From positions 1 to 46,888 of the forward strand of contig WJMT01000050.1 of assembly GCA_014727835.1 (NCBI GenBank): a stretch of DNA of 46,888 nucleotides. The letters run 5' to 3'. This document shows, piece by piece, positions 1-7,259 of the stretch (position 1 is its first letter; each line of letters opens with the position of its first letter). Below the pieces are notes generated by a model. The model ran no database searches and had not been told where the DNA came from. It was given only the letters and a program-made list of their open reading frames with translations. The stretch is from Candidatus Aminicenantota bacterium. GTDB taxonomy: Bacteria; Acidobacteriota; Aminicenantia; Aminicenantales; Aminicenantaceae. Made by a program: the position numbers and the translations under genes.

Positions 1-663
1 ACCACCCAGGACACCGCCTTCGACTCCACCTTCGACGCCGCCTTCCACGCCGCCTTCGATACCAAAGTCGGTGAGTTCTTCTTCAGCAATTTCATCCGGG
101 ATGTCGACTGGGGCGACCAGCTGTCCTGGCTGGACATTGGTTTGGGCTTTGACCGGTTTGATTTTAGTGGCGGATTTTCGGCTGGAGCGTTTCTTAGCAG
201 GAGGTGGCGGCGGAGGAGGTGGTGGAGGGGGAGGTGCGAGAAATGCACTGTACACTTCAACTTGAGGAAGATCTCCGGGGTTAATTAGAGGCAGGATCAA
301 GAGCATCAGTATCACAGCTGCATGGGCTGCAACAGAAAGAGGAAATATCAAGGACTTGACTCCGATGTTTTTTTCTTTTCTGAAGAAGGAATCTTTATAC
401 ATTTTTGCCTCCTTTGAAGGTGACAAACGCTGTTTATCTGTGATTTTTGAACGGATTCCAGCAAGCATTTGGTCCCAATAAGGACGGCTTTGTTCTTTGA
501 AAGTGAGATCTGTGTACAGCTTGTCTATTCGTTGGATGGTCTTCAGGTCTTTCTGGCATTCGCTGCATGATTGGATGTGTTTTTCAACTGTTTTTTTCTT
601 TTTTTCTGACAATTCTCCATCATGATAAGCACTCAAAAGCCTTTTGATTTCATTATGATTCAT
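1..663 (-). CDS. Anti-sigma zinc finger (zf-HC2) fused in frame to a TonB-like protein; 3' end cut by window start
   Basis: The reading frame stays open from the ATG at 663 to the window edge, giving at least 221 residues. The cytoplasmic N-terminus has the zf-HC2 zinc motif HIQSCSEC (H29, C33, C36), as in anti-sigma factors that hold ECF sigma factors inactive. A single membrane segment follows at about residues 103-127. After it come VEVYSAFLA, twelve consecutive prolines, a basic stretch and four EGGV repeats, which is the layout of the periplasmic linker of TonB energy transducers. The conserved TonB C-terminal domain would lie beyond the window. The start overlaps the end of the sigma-factor gene by 11 nt and has an upstream GGAGGG, so translation is probably coupled. 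A second good start lies in frame at 402 (separate entry). The architecture is read directly; a role in sigma control plus outer-membrane energy transfer is inference. An indel error joining two genes is possible but needs no correction to explain the frame. Confidence 0.8.
   Translation of the reverse strand, partial: MNHNEIKRLLSAYHDGELSEKKKKTVEKHIQSCSECQKDLKTIQRIDKLYTDLTFKEQSRPYWDQMLAGIRSKITDKQRLSPSKEAKMYKDSFFRKEKNIGVKSLIFPLSVAAHAAVILMLLILPLINPGDLPQVEVYSAFLAPPPPPPPPPPPPAKKRSSRKSATKIKPVKAQTNVQPGQLVAPVDIPDEIAEEELTDFGIEGGVEGGVEGGVEGGVLGG
10..57 (-). repeat. Four tandem 12-nt units encoding Glu-Gly-Gly-Val
   Basis: Four consecutive EGGV units follow the poly-proline tract in the TonB-like protein. 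Codons vary between units (for example GGC GGC GTG and GGT GGA GTC), so the repeat is kept at protein level rather than being a fresh DNA duplication. It probably forms part of the extended periplasm-spanning linker. Confidence 0.8.
400..415 (-). promoter_or_regulatory. Canonical internal ribosome binding site and in-frame ATG inside the anti-sigma/TonB ORF
   Basis: On the minus strand AAAGGAGG is followed by five bases and ATG (codon 88 of the long ORF). It is one of the strongest Shine-Dalgarno sites in the window. Initiation here would give a TonB-like protein starting MYKDSFF with a short cytoplasmic tail and no zinc finger. This is the usual TonB N-terminal layout, so two products from one frame are plausible. 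Confidence 0.65.
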
Positions 664-1240
664 GGTGTCCCTCCTCAAGAAATCCGGATAATGAGGATTT
701 GAGTCTTTCGCGCGCCCGATTGAGACGAGACATCACAGTTCCTAAGGGAATGTTCAGATGATCTGAGATCTCTTTATACTTCATCCCTTCAAACACTTTG
801 AGGACAAAGACCGATCTCTGCTCTGCAGGAAGCTTTTCCATGGAATCCATGAGTTTGGTATCCAATTCATTCATACGGAGCTGGTTTGCAGGGCTATTAG
901 GATTGTGACTATCTGTATTTGAAGTCTTTAATTGCATCCTTTCATCCAACGGAACTTCCTTTTCTCTTTTCTTTAAATAGTTTAAAGAGCTGTTTATGGC
1001 AATCTTTCGGAGCCATGAGAAAAAACTCAATTTTTCCTTGAAACGGGATAAAGCCAAATACGCTTTCACAAAAGTTTCCTGGGAAAGGTCATCTGCGGAT
1101 TGATGGGCTCCAGTCATCCTCCAGCATAAATAATAAATGCTTTTCTGGTGCTTTCGTACTAGGGTTTCAAACGCGTCAATGCTGCCATTTTTTGCATTAG
1201 CTATAAGCATTTGTTCCTCATTTTTTTCTGGCTGCTTCAT
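653..1240 (-). CDS. ECF-family RNA polymerase sigma factor (RpoE-like)
   Basis: This 195-residue protein has the two-domain ECF layout. Sigma region 2 spans about residues 25-95 and includes the -10-binding helix (SADDLSQETFVKAY and FFSWLRKIAINSSLNYLKKR). Region 4 spans about 138-188, with the -35-binding helix-turn-helix YKEISDHLNIPLGTVMSRLNRARERL. It would direct RNA polymerase to a specific promoter set, typically envelope or nutrient-uptake genes. The ATG is preceded by AGGAG. The downstream gene carries a zf-HC2 anti-sigma domain and overlaps it by 11 nt, the standard sigma/anti-sigma arrangement. The linker between regions 2 and 4 is somewhat long and polar (residues 95-135). The regulon is unknown. 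Confidence 0.93.
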   Translation of the reverse strand: MKQPEKNEEQMLIANAKNGSIDAFETLVRKHQKSIYYLCWRMTGAHQSADDLSQETFVKAYLALSRFKEKLSFFSWLRKIAINSSLNYLKKREKEVPLDERMQLKTSNTDSHNPNSPANQLRMNELDTKLMDSMEKLPAEQRSVFVLKVFEGMKYKEISDHLNIPLGTVMSRLNRARERLKSSLSGFLEEGHHES

Positions 1241-1385
1241 GCTCGCTCCTATATAATATACATGTGAGGCCGGCGATTATTCCCTTAAATTATTACGCTC
1301 CCTTTATTAATATCGTTTAACATATCTTCAAAGTCAAGAAAGGAGAGAGCTGACAGAAAAAGGGATTTGAAGATAAGGAGGAAAA

Positions 1386-2456
1386 ATGAAATATTCAGCC
1401 CAGGTTGAAAAAAAGCTTAAAAAATTTAAGACTCAAAAATTGGTCCTCAGGCCGACTCCTATCTCCCGCCTAGAACAAATATCCGCTCAACTTGGAGTTC
1501 CGGATTTGTTTATCAAAAGAGAAGACCTTACCGGATTGGCCTTTGGAGGCAACAAGTCAAGAAAACTGGAATACATCATGCAGGATGTCATTGATAGCCA
1601 ATCTGATGTGGTCATCACCTGGGGGAGTGTGCAGTCCAATTGGTGTCTTCAGACTGCCGCAGCTGCCCGAAAGTTCGGCATCAAACCCATTTTGCTGTTG
1701 TTCCAGACCTATGAAACAGAAGGCATCATGGACGGGAATCTACTTTTGGATTTCATCCTGGACTCAGATATCAGAATTATGGATGCCAAAAAAGGTCAGG
1801 TCGTGAAAGCCGAAGAAGTGGAGGCCTTACTGGAAGTGGTCCAAAACCAAGTCGTGGAATGGGGCCACAAACCTTACATTATTCCTATTGGTGGTTCCAT
1901 GGTCGGAGGATCCATGAAAAAGCCTCTGGGAGCTGTGGCTTATGTGGATGTCTATTTGGAGCTGAGAAGACAGATGGAATCTTTAAACAAAAAAGCAGAC
2001 TGGATCGTTCTGGCTTCTGGGTCTGGAGGAACACAGGCCGGCTTGGCCGCTGGAGCCAGACTTTGCGGAGACGATACCAAAGTGGCGGGGATCAGTGTGT
2101 CCGAAGACACCAAAGGATTTTCTCAGGAAATCCGAGAGATCTCAGAAGATGTGATGACATGTCTGGATTTGAAAACAGATCTTTCCGAAGAGGACATCCT
2201 TGTTTTTGATGACTACATAGGGGCTGGCTATGGAACGTTGGATAAAAATGTCACTGAAGCCATAAAGATGATGGCAGTCCATGAAGGGATATTCATGGAC
2301 CCCATATACACCGGCAAAGCTGTTGCTGCACTTTTGGACTTAATCAAAAAAAGTATCATCAAAAAAGACCACACGGTTTTAATCCTTCATACAGGAGGTA
2401 CACCGGTATTGTTTCCCTATAAAAAAGGGATCGAAAAGTTTCTCACAAAAAGTTGA
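1386..2456 (+). CDS. D-cysteine desulfhydrase / ACC deaminase family PLP enzyme
   Basis: The 356-residue protein belongs to the fold-type II PLP family that includes D-cysteine desulfhydrase (D-cysteine to pyruvate, H2S and ammonia) and ACC deaminase. The PLP lysine is K57 in AFGGNKSRKLE, the family signature. A phosphate-binding loop ASGSGGTQAGL lies near residue 210 and LHTGGTPVLFPY near the C-terminus. Where most relatives read QSNH or QSNQ after the active-site serine, this protein has QSNW at about residue 84, which may alter substrate choice. AAGGAGGAAAAATG gives a clear start. The gene diverges from the sigma-factor operon and ends 8 nt from hflC, which runs the opposite way. D-cysteine desulfhydrase is the best label; another D-amino-acid or beta-chloroalanine lyase activity is possible. 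Confidence 0.82.
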   Translation: MKYSAQVEKKLKKFKTQKLVLRPTPISRLEQISAQLGVPDLFIKREDLTGLAFGGNKSRKLEYIMQDVIDSQSDVVITWGSVQSNWCLQTAAAARKFGIKPILLLFQTYETEGIMDGNLLLDFILDSDIRIMDAKKGQVVKAEEVEALLEVVQNQVVEWGHKPYIIPIGGSMVGGSMKKPLGAVAYVDVYLELRRQMESLNKKADWIVLASGSGGTQAGLAAGARLCGDDTKVAGISVSEDTKGFSQEIREISEDVMTCLDLKTDLSEEDILVFDDYIGAGYGTLDKNVTEAIKMMAVHEGIFMDPIYTGKAVAALLDLIKKSIIKKDHTVLILHTGGTPVLFPYKKGIEKFLTKS

Positions 2457-2464
2457 ATCGACTC

Positions 2465-3409
2465 TTATTTAGATGTTTTTTTCAAGTATTTTAAGAATTC
2501 CGCTTCAGTGGAAAGCATAAGCCAGGTTTTTTTATCCATGATCTTCCGGTAAGTCTCCAGAGTTTTCATGAATTGGTAGAATTCCGGGTCCCGGTTGTAA
2601 GCCTGGGCATAGATTCTTGTCGCTTCTGCATCTGCTTTTCCCTTGATTTCCTGAGCTGTGCGGTATGCTTCTGACTGAATCTTTTTCAACTCTCTCTCTT
2701 TCTGTCCCTGTATTTCAGCGCTTCTTCCGTCTCCTTCTGAACGGTATTTGGATGCAATACGCTGTCTTTCTGCGATCATTCGGTCAAAGACCTTTTGCTG
2801 GACTTCATCCACATAATTGATCCTTTTGATCCGCACATCCTTTAGTTCAACACCGAATTCTCCAGTTATTTCTGATGACTTACTCAAAATGATTTCAGCA
2901 ATTTTTTCTCTGCCAGTATTGATTGTTCTGATAGCTTCTTTATCCAGAATGAATTCAAGTTCCTCTGTGATCTCAAATTCTCTGTTTGAGGACCGGACCA
3001 GTTCAATCAAATCATAACTGGCCACAATATTCCGGGTCTCTCCGTCAATGATATCATCCAATCTGGATTGAGCTCCTCTTTCATCCCGGACTCTCTGGAA
3101 AAAAGTCAAAGGTTCCATGATCCGCCATCTGGCATAAGTATCCACCCAAATGTATTTTTTGTCTTTGGTAGGGATTTGATTGGCAGCTCCATCCCACTCA
3201 AGCCATCTTTTTTCAAAAAAGTTTGCTTTCTGAATAAAAGGCATCTTGATGTGAAGTCCTGCTCCTGTGATCGCTTCTCCGATTGGCTGGCCGAATTGGG
3301 TGATGATCACCTGGTTCATTTCAGAGACCACAAAAAGAGCATCCGAGAGAATGATCAAAATGAGAAGGACTCCCGCAATGATAGATATATATTTTGTTTG
3401 CTTGTTCAT
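2465..3409 (-). CDS. hflC: HflC, membrane SPFH protein modulating FtsH
   Basis: The 314-residue protein has one N-terminal membrane anchor (about residues 8-27), a periplasmic SPFH/Band 7 domain (QVIITQFGQPIGE, then the segment up to about 195), and a charged coiled coil (about 195-260) rich in Ala, Glu, Lys and Arg. In well-studied bacteria HflC and HflK form a large ring complex around the AAA+ protease FtsH and limit its action on membrane proteins. The ATG overlaps the hflK stop by 4 nt, with AAAGGAGG inside the end of hflK, so the two are translationally coupled. Length fits the family (about 330). Nothing unusual was seen. Confidence 0.93.
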   Translation of the reverse strand: MNKQTKYISIIAGVLLILIILSDALFVVSEMNQVIITQFGQPIGEAITGAGLHIKMPFIQKANFFEKRWLEWDGAANQIPTKDKKYIWVDTYARWRIMEPLTFFQRVRDERGAQSRLDDIIDGETRNIVASYDLIELVRSSNREFEITEELEFILDKEAIRTINTGREKIAEIILSKSSEITGEFGVELKDVRIKRINYVDEVQQKVFDRMIAERQRIASKYRSEGDGRSAEIQGQKERELKKIQSEAYRTAQEIKGKADAEATRIYAQAYNRDPEFYQFMKTLETYRKIMDKKTWLMLSTEAEFLKYLKKTSK

Positions 3410-4380
3410 TTCTTTTCCTCCTTTCCAAAGTTCAAAAGAGGCAGTATGTTTTTCTGCTCCTCATCAAAAATGATTTTGGTGTCAATGTTGGGCAGTATCG
3501 CCTCAATGGCTTCCAGATAAAGCCGTTTCCGTGTCACCAGAGGCGCTCGGGAGTATTCCCGGTAAACATCTATAAACCTCTGCGAGTCTCCTTGAGCATT
3601 GTTCACCCTTTCAGTGGCATATCCTTCCGCTGCTCGTATAGTCTGTTCAGCCTCTCCTTCAGCTTTAGGAATGATCTGATTGTAGTCTGACCAGGCTTCA
3701 TTGATTTTTCTTTCTTTCTCCTGTAAAGCTTCATTGACTTCATTGAATGACGGCTTCACAGGATCTGGGGGATTCACATCTTGAAAAATAAGCTGACTGA
3801 CTTTTATTCCTATTTCATAAAGGTCGCACAAATCTTGGAGTTCTTGTTGGGCTTGAAGAGCGATTCGGGCCCTTCCGATAGTGATCACTTCATCAACAGA
3901 ATTGTCTCCCACGATTTTTCTTATCACAGCTTCAGTCATACATCGAAACGTGTAGTCCACATCTCTGATTTTAAACAGATATTTATATGGATCATCTATT
4001 CTGTACTGGACAATCCATTCTGCAACCACAACATTCAGATCTCCGGTCAGCATGATGGATTCATTTTGTGCGCTTTGAGGTGTTCTGTATTCGGTTCGTA
4101 TTCCAGGCGATGCTGTTCGAAATCCAAACTCCATTTTTAGCTGTCTTTGGACAGGAACCTTCAGTACTTTTTCTATACCGGGCGCTTTCACATGAAGACC
4201 TGGATCAGTGGTGCGGACAAATTTACCGAGACGGAGTATGATGCCGGCTTCTTCGGGCTGTATTTGATACACAGAACTGGCTATGAGAACAATAATGACC
4301 ACCGCAGCAATTCCGATTTTTACGTATCTGGGATTGATTTTAGGCATTTTAAATTCCATGCTTGGAAATTCATTATCCAT
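3406..4380 (-). CDS. hflK: HflK, membrane SPFH protein modulating FtsH
   Basis: The 324-residue protein has a short cytoplasmic N-terminus, a membrane segment at about residues 20-42, an SPFH domain starting at IQPEEAGIILRLGKF, and a coiled coil with EKERKINEAWSDYNQ and AEGEAEQTIRAAEGYATERV typical of HflK. It lacks the long glycine-rich N-terminal tail of the E. coli protein, hence the shorter length; this is common outside Proteobacteria. GGAGGTATCAATG supports the start. It lies upstream of hflC with a 4-nt overlap and 69 nt downstream of the threonine synthase gene, probably in one transcript. Confidence 0.93.
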   Translation of the reverse strand: MDNEFPSMEFKMPKINPRYVKIGIAAVVIIVLIASSVYQIQPEEAGIILRLGKFVRTTDPGLHVKAPGIEKVLKVPVQRQLKMEFGFRTASPGIRTEYRTPQSAQNESIMLTGDLNVVVAEWIVQYRIDDPYKYLFKIRDVDYTFRCMTEAVIRKIVGDNSVDEVITIGRARIALQAQQELQDLCDLYEIGIKVSQLIFQDVNPPDPVKPSFNEVNEALQEKERKINEAWSDYNQIIPKAEGEAEQTIRAAEGYATERVNNAQGDSQRFIDVYREYSRAPLVTRKRLYLEAIEAILPNIDTKIIFDEEQKNILPLLNFGKEEKK

Positions 4381-4449
4381 TGATACCTCCTGTATTTTTT
4401 GATTATTGCCATGGTAGCACAGATAAATCTGATTATAAAGAAATGAAGG

Positions 4450-5664
4450 TCAATTTTCTTTGTTTTTTCCTATCTGAGAGATCATCTGGTCCAGGTCATC
4501 CAACACAGTCTGATAAATGGGCATTTGAGACCGGTCCAAAACAGCCATGTTTTTAAATCCAGCTCCAGTGAGTATCAAAACGATCCGGTGATGAGGAGCT
4601 AATTTGTTTTGGGCTTGCCACTTGAAAAGCCCAGCCAAAGGAGCTGCTGCTGCAGGAAGACCAAAAAGGCCTTCAAAGGAAGCCAGTTTTTTTTGTGCCT
4701 TAAGGATTTCTTCATCGGATACGCGGAGGAGATGTCCGTTTGTCTCTTTGATCCATTTTAAAACACAATTTCCCCCGGGCGGAGCAGGATTGTTTATGGA
4801 TTGAGCAAAAGAGTCTGCTTTTTGAATCCGAGTGATTTGACTTTGGCCATTCAGAAAAGCATTGGTGATAGGAGAAGCTTTTTTGGGTTGAATCCCCACA
4901 AAGACAGGTAATCGGTTTGTCAATTTGTTTTGTTTCAGTTCGCTGAAGGCCTTCATCAATCCAATAATATGTCCGCCGGAGCTGACCGGAACGAAAATAT
5001 GGGTGGGGACTTGGCCTCCTAATTGCTGCCAGATTTCAAAAGCTGTGACTTTGTAGCCTTCGATACGAAAAGGATCCACAGAATTGATGAAATAAACATG
5101 GTTCTTTTTTCCAGTTTCCAGGCTCTTGTAAAAAAGTTCTCCATAGTCTCCTTTAACCTTGACAAGGATCGCTCCATGAAGGGCTGCGGAAAAAATCTTT
5201 TCATCTGAAGTGTCTTCAGATACCAGAACATATGTCTTGATACCGGTTCTGGCTCCATAAGCGGCTGTGGAAACAGCCATATTTCCGGTGGATACAGTCC
5301 CTATGTTCCGGATTCCCAGAGAGACCGCATTATGGACAGCAATCACCGTTCCCCTGTCTTTAAAACTGCCTGTGGGATTCATCATTTCGTTTTTGGCATA
5401 CAGATCTGGGACATTGAATTTGTGCATCAGTCGGTTGAGTTTCAAAAGAGGAGTGTTTCCTTCCCCTAGAGAAAAGCGGTGAAGGGCCTTTTTGATAGGC
5501 AGGAAATCAATGTATTTGTCTAAAGGATTGGATTTTTCATTTCTGACCTTAGGGAAAGGAACTGAAGACCTCACCAAAAGCGGTTCCTGACAATCCGAAC
5601 AAAACAGTTGGAAAAGGTCTAGAGCATAAGTTTTCTTGCAAAATGGACATTCCAACTGTTTCAT
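4450..5664 (-). CDS. thrC: Threonine synthase
   Basis: The 404-residue fold-type II PLP enzyme would convert O-phospho-L-homoserine to L-threonine. The N-terminus carries a zinc ribbon (C6, C9, C22, C25), frequent in archaeal-type threonine synthases. LGEGNTPL lies at about residue 66. The PLP lysine is K102 in NPTGSFKDRG, followed by the SxGNxAxSTAAYG signature and a phosphate loop PVSSGGHIIGL. AAAGGAGAAACATG fixes the start. It is the first gene of a likely thrC-hflK-hflC unit. Related cysteine synthases lack the zinc ribbon, so threonine synthase is favoured, but substrate is assigned from family only. Confidence 0.85.
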   Translation of the reverse strand: MKQLECPFCKKTYALDLFQLFCSDCQEPLLVRSSVPFPKVRNEKSNPLDKYIDFLPIKKALHRFSLGEGNTPLLKLNRLMHKFNVPDLYAKNEMMNPTGSFKDRGTVIAVHNAVSLGIRNIGTVSTGNMAVSTAAYGARTGIKTYVLVSEDTSDEKIFSAALHGAILVKVKGDYGELFYKSLETGKKNHVYFINSVDPFRIEGYKVTAFEIWQQLGGQVPTHIFVPVSSGGHIIGLMKAFSELKQNKLTNRLPVFVGIQPKKASPITNAFLNGQSQITRIQKADSFAQSINNPAPPGGNCVLKWIKETNGHLLRVSDEEILKAQKKLASFEGLFGLPAAAAPLAGLFKWQAQNKLAPHHRIVLILTGAGFKNMAVLDRSQMPIYQTVLDDLDQMISQIGKNKEN

Positions 5665-5718
5665 GTTTCTCCTTTGGTATAGTTTAATGTGAAACTGCCT
5701 GTGTTTAAAGCAGAATAT

Positions 5719-5731
5719 TTGAGAATCTCAA
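5719..5731. promoter_or_regulatory. 13-bp perfect palindrome between thrC and tadA
   Basis: TTGAGAATCTCAA is a perfect inverted repeat (6-1-6) in the divergent space between thrC (minus) and tadA (plus). Its size and place suit a dimeric repressor operator, but no regulator is identified and a 13-bp palindrome can arise by chance. Confidence 0.3.
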
Positions 5732-5780
5732 GAGAAGGAAGATTTGTAAATCCCATAGATTATCAGTAGAATCAATAGCG

Positions 5781-6230
5781 ATGGACAAAAAAGAGCAATT
5801 TTTTATGAGGAAGGCATTGGAGGAAGCTTCCAATGCTCTCAAAAAGGACGAAGTCCCGGTGGGTGCGGTCATCGTATTCCAGGGACAAATCATAAGCCGG
5901 GCTTTCAACCAGTGTGTGCAATCAAATGACCCCACAGCCCATGCTGAGATAACGGCTATCCGAAAAGCCTGCCAAAAACAAAACAATTACAGACTCAATG
6001 ATTGTGATATCTATGTGACTTTAGAGCCATGTCCCATGTGTGTGGGTGCTGTGGTTCAAGCCAGGATGAAAACACTTGTTTACGGTGCTTCAGATCCCAA
6101 AGGAGGAGGAGTCTGCTCTTTAATGGACTTTCCTTTTGAAAAAACAAATCACTCTATTGAAATCAAGAGTGGAATTTTGATCCAGGAATGCGGTAGAATT
6201 CTGAAGGATTATTTCAAATCAAAACGATAG
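5781..6230 (+). CDS. tadA: tRNA-specific adenosine deaminase TadA
   Basis: The 149-residue cytidine-deaminase-fold enzyme would convert A34 to inosine in the tRNA-Arg(ACG) anticodon. Zinc ligands are H54 in HAEITAI and C84/C87 in PCPMCVGA, with E56 as proton shuttle. All are intact and length is typical. The chosen ATG has no strong Shine-Dalgarno; an in-frame ATG eight codons downstream also lacks one, and the first retains the usual helix. The gene is followed after 10 nt by a tRNA-Ser gene. The related guanine deaminase family is possible, but the motif context fits TadA better. Confidence 0.9.
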   Translation: MDKKEQFFMRKALEEASNALKKDEVPVGAVIVFQGQIISRAFNQCVQSNDPTAHAEITAIRKACQKQNNYRLNDCDIYVTLEPCPMCVGAVVQARMKTLVYGASDPKGGGVCSLMDFPFEKTNHSIEIKSGILIQECGRILKDYFKSKR

Positions 6231-6240
6231 GCAAACAGGA

Positions 6241-6332
6241 GGAGAGGTGGCCGAGTGGCTGAAGGCGGCGGTCTCGAAAACCGCTATTCAGAGTATTCTG
6301 GATCGTGGGTTCGAATCCCACCCTCTCCGCCA
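6241..6332 (+). tRNA. tRNA-Ser, anticodon CGA
   Basis: Class II tRNA. The acceptor stem GGAGAGG pairs with CCTCTCC, discriminator G, encoded CCA. The anticodon stem-loop is GCGGT-CTCGAAA-ACCGC with anticodon CGA (reads UCG). A long variable arm follows, then the T arm GTGGG-TTCGAAT-CCCAC. Confidence 0.97.
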
Positions 6333-6404
6333 GCAACCTTGATATGAGTTTTATTTGTCATATCAAAAACAGTATCGTTTTTTTTTGAACGAACAGAGTT
6401 GACC

Positions 6405-7250
6405 ATGAAAAAAAAACAAATCAGTGTGTGGGTGAATGAGATCCCCCGATCCATTCCTGAAGGATCCTGTTTAGGAGATGTGAAAACAAAGATGAAACCG
6501 GAAGCGGATATATTGATCAAAAATGGATTTCCCGGGGATCCGAAAGATATCATACAAAAGGGAGATTCCATTGTGCTGATCAAAAAAGGGGAAATCCCGG
6601 ATCCCAAGGAACTGGAAGCTCTGCTGGCCGCCCGCCACACACCCGGAGTTCATAAACGGATGAAAGATGCTGTGGTCGGGGTCGCCGGCCTGGGAGGATT
6701 GGGATCCACTGCAGCCATCTCTCTTGCCAGAATGGGGGTGGGTCGCTTGATTCTTGCTGATTATGATGTTGTGGAACCCAGCAACCTCAACCGACAGCAG
6801 TTCTCTATCAAACACATAGGAAGACCCAAAACAGAAGCTCTGAAAGAGATCATATCCCAGATCAACCCCAATATCCGGGTTGATCTTCATAAAGAGATGC
6901 TGGACAAAAAAAATATTCCTCAAATATTTGAGAAAGCCGACATCATCCTGGAATGCTTTGATAAAACACGGGAAAAACGAATGATCATGGAAACTGTTTC
7001 AGAGATTATGCCCGAGATTTTTCTTATCGGAGTTTCAGGCATCGCTGGATACGGAAGAGGAAATGAAATCAAAAGCCAAAGGCTGGGAAAGAACCTCATT
7101 GTTGTGGGAGACCTGAAGAGCGCTTCAGAGCCGGGAAGAGGGCTCATGGCTCCGAGAGTGGGGATTGCAGCCAATCTCCAAGCAGATATTGCGGTGAGTC
7201 TCTTAATGGATGCGGACAAGACCGTTCAGAGCATTCCGGAATTGGAATAA
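6405..7250 (+). CDS. ThiF-family sulfur-carrier adenylyltransferase with N-terminal ThiS-like domain
   Basis: The 281-residue protein has two parts. Residues 1-62 form a ubiquitin-like domain resembling ThiS (ISVWVNEIPRSIPEG ... DIIQKGDSIVLIKKGEIP), but it continues into the enzyme and has no C-terminal Gly-Gly, so it cannot itself be thiocarboxylated. Residues 80-281 are an E1/ThiF Rossmann domain with ATP loop GVAGLGGLGS (92-101), D119/D121 and the RQQ motif (130-132) that would adenylate a ThiS partner for thiazole synthesis. It lacks the paired CxxC zinc motifs of MoeB, like the shorter thiF family-2 proteins of anaerobes. ATG at 6405 is preferred over an upstream TTG at 6399; Shine-Dalgarno is weak for both. 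No other thi gene is nearby, so the pathway is inferred from family. Confidence 0.8.
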   Translation: MKKKQISVWVNEIPRSIPEGSCLGDVKTKMKPEADILIKNGFPGDPKDIIQKGDSIVLIKKGEIPDPKELEALLAARHTPGVHKRMKDAVVGVAGLGGLGSTAAISLARMGVGRLILADYDVVEPSNLNRQQFSIKHIGRPKTEALKEIISQINPNIRVDLHKEMLDKKNIPQIFEKADIILECFDKTREKRMIMETVSEIMPEIFLIGVSGIAGYGRGNEIKSQRLGKNLIVVGDLKSASEPGRGLMAPRVGIAANLQADIAVSLLMDADKTVQSIPELE

Positions 7251-7259
7251 AACAGCAAA

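Noticed and set aside
71-265. Plus-strand ORF with a run of twelve glycines
   Set aside because: It is the antisense reading of the poly-proline tract of the TonB-like protein; no ribosome site or homology-like pattern.
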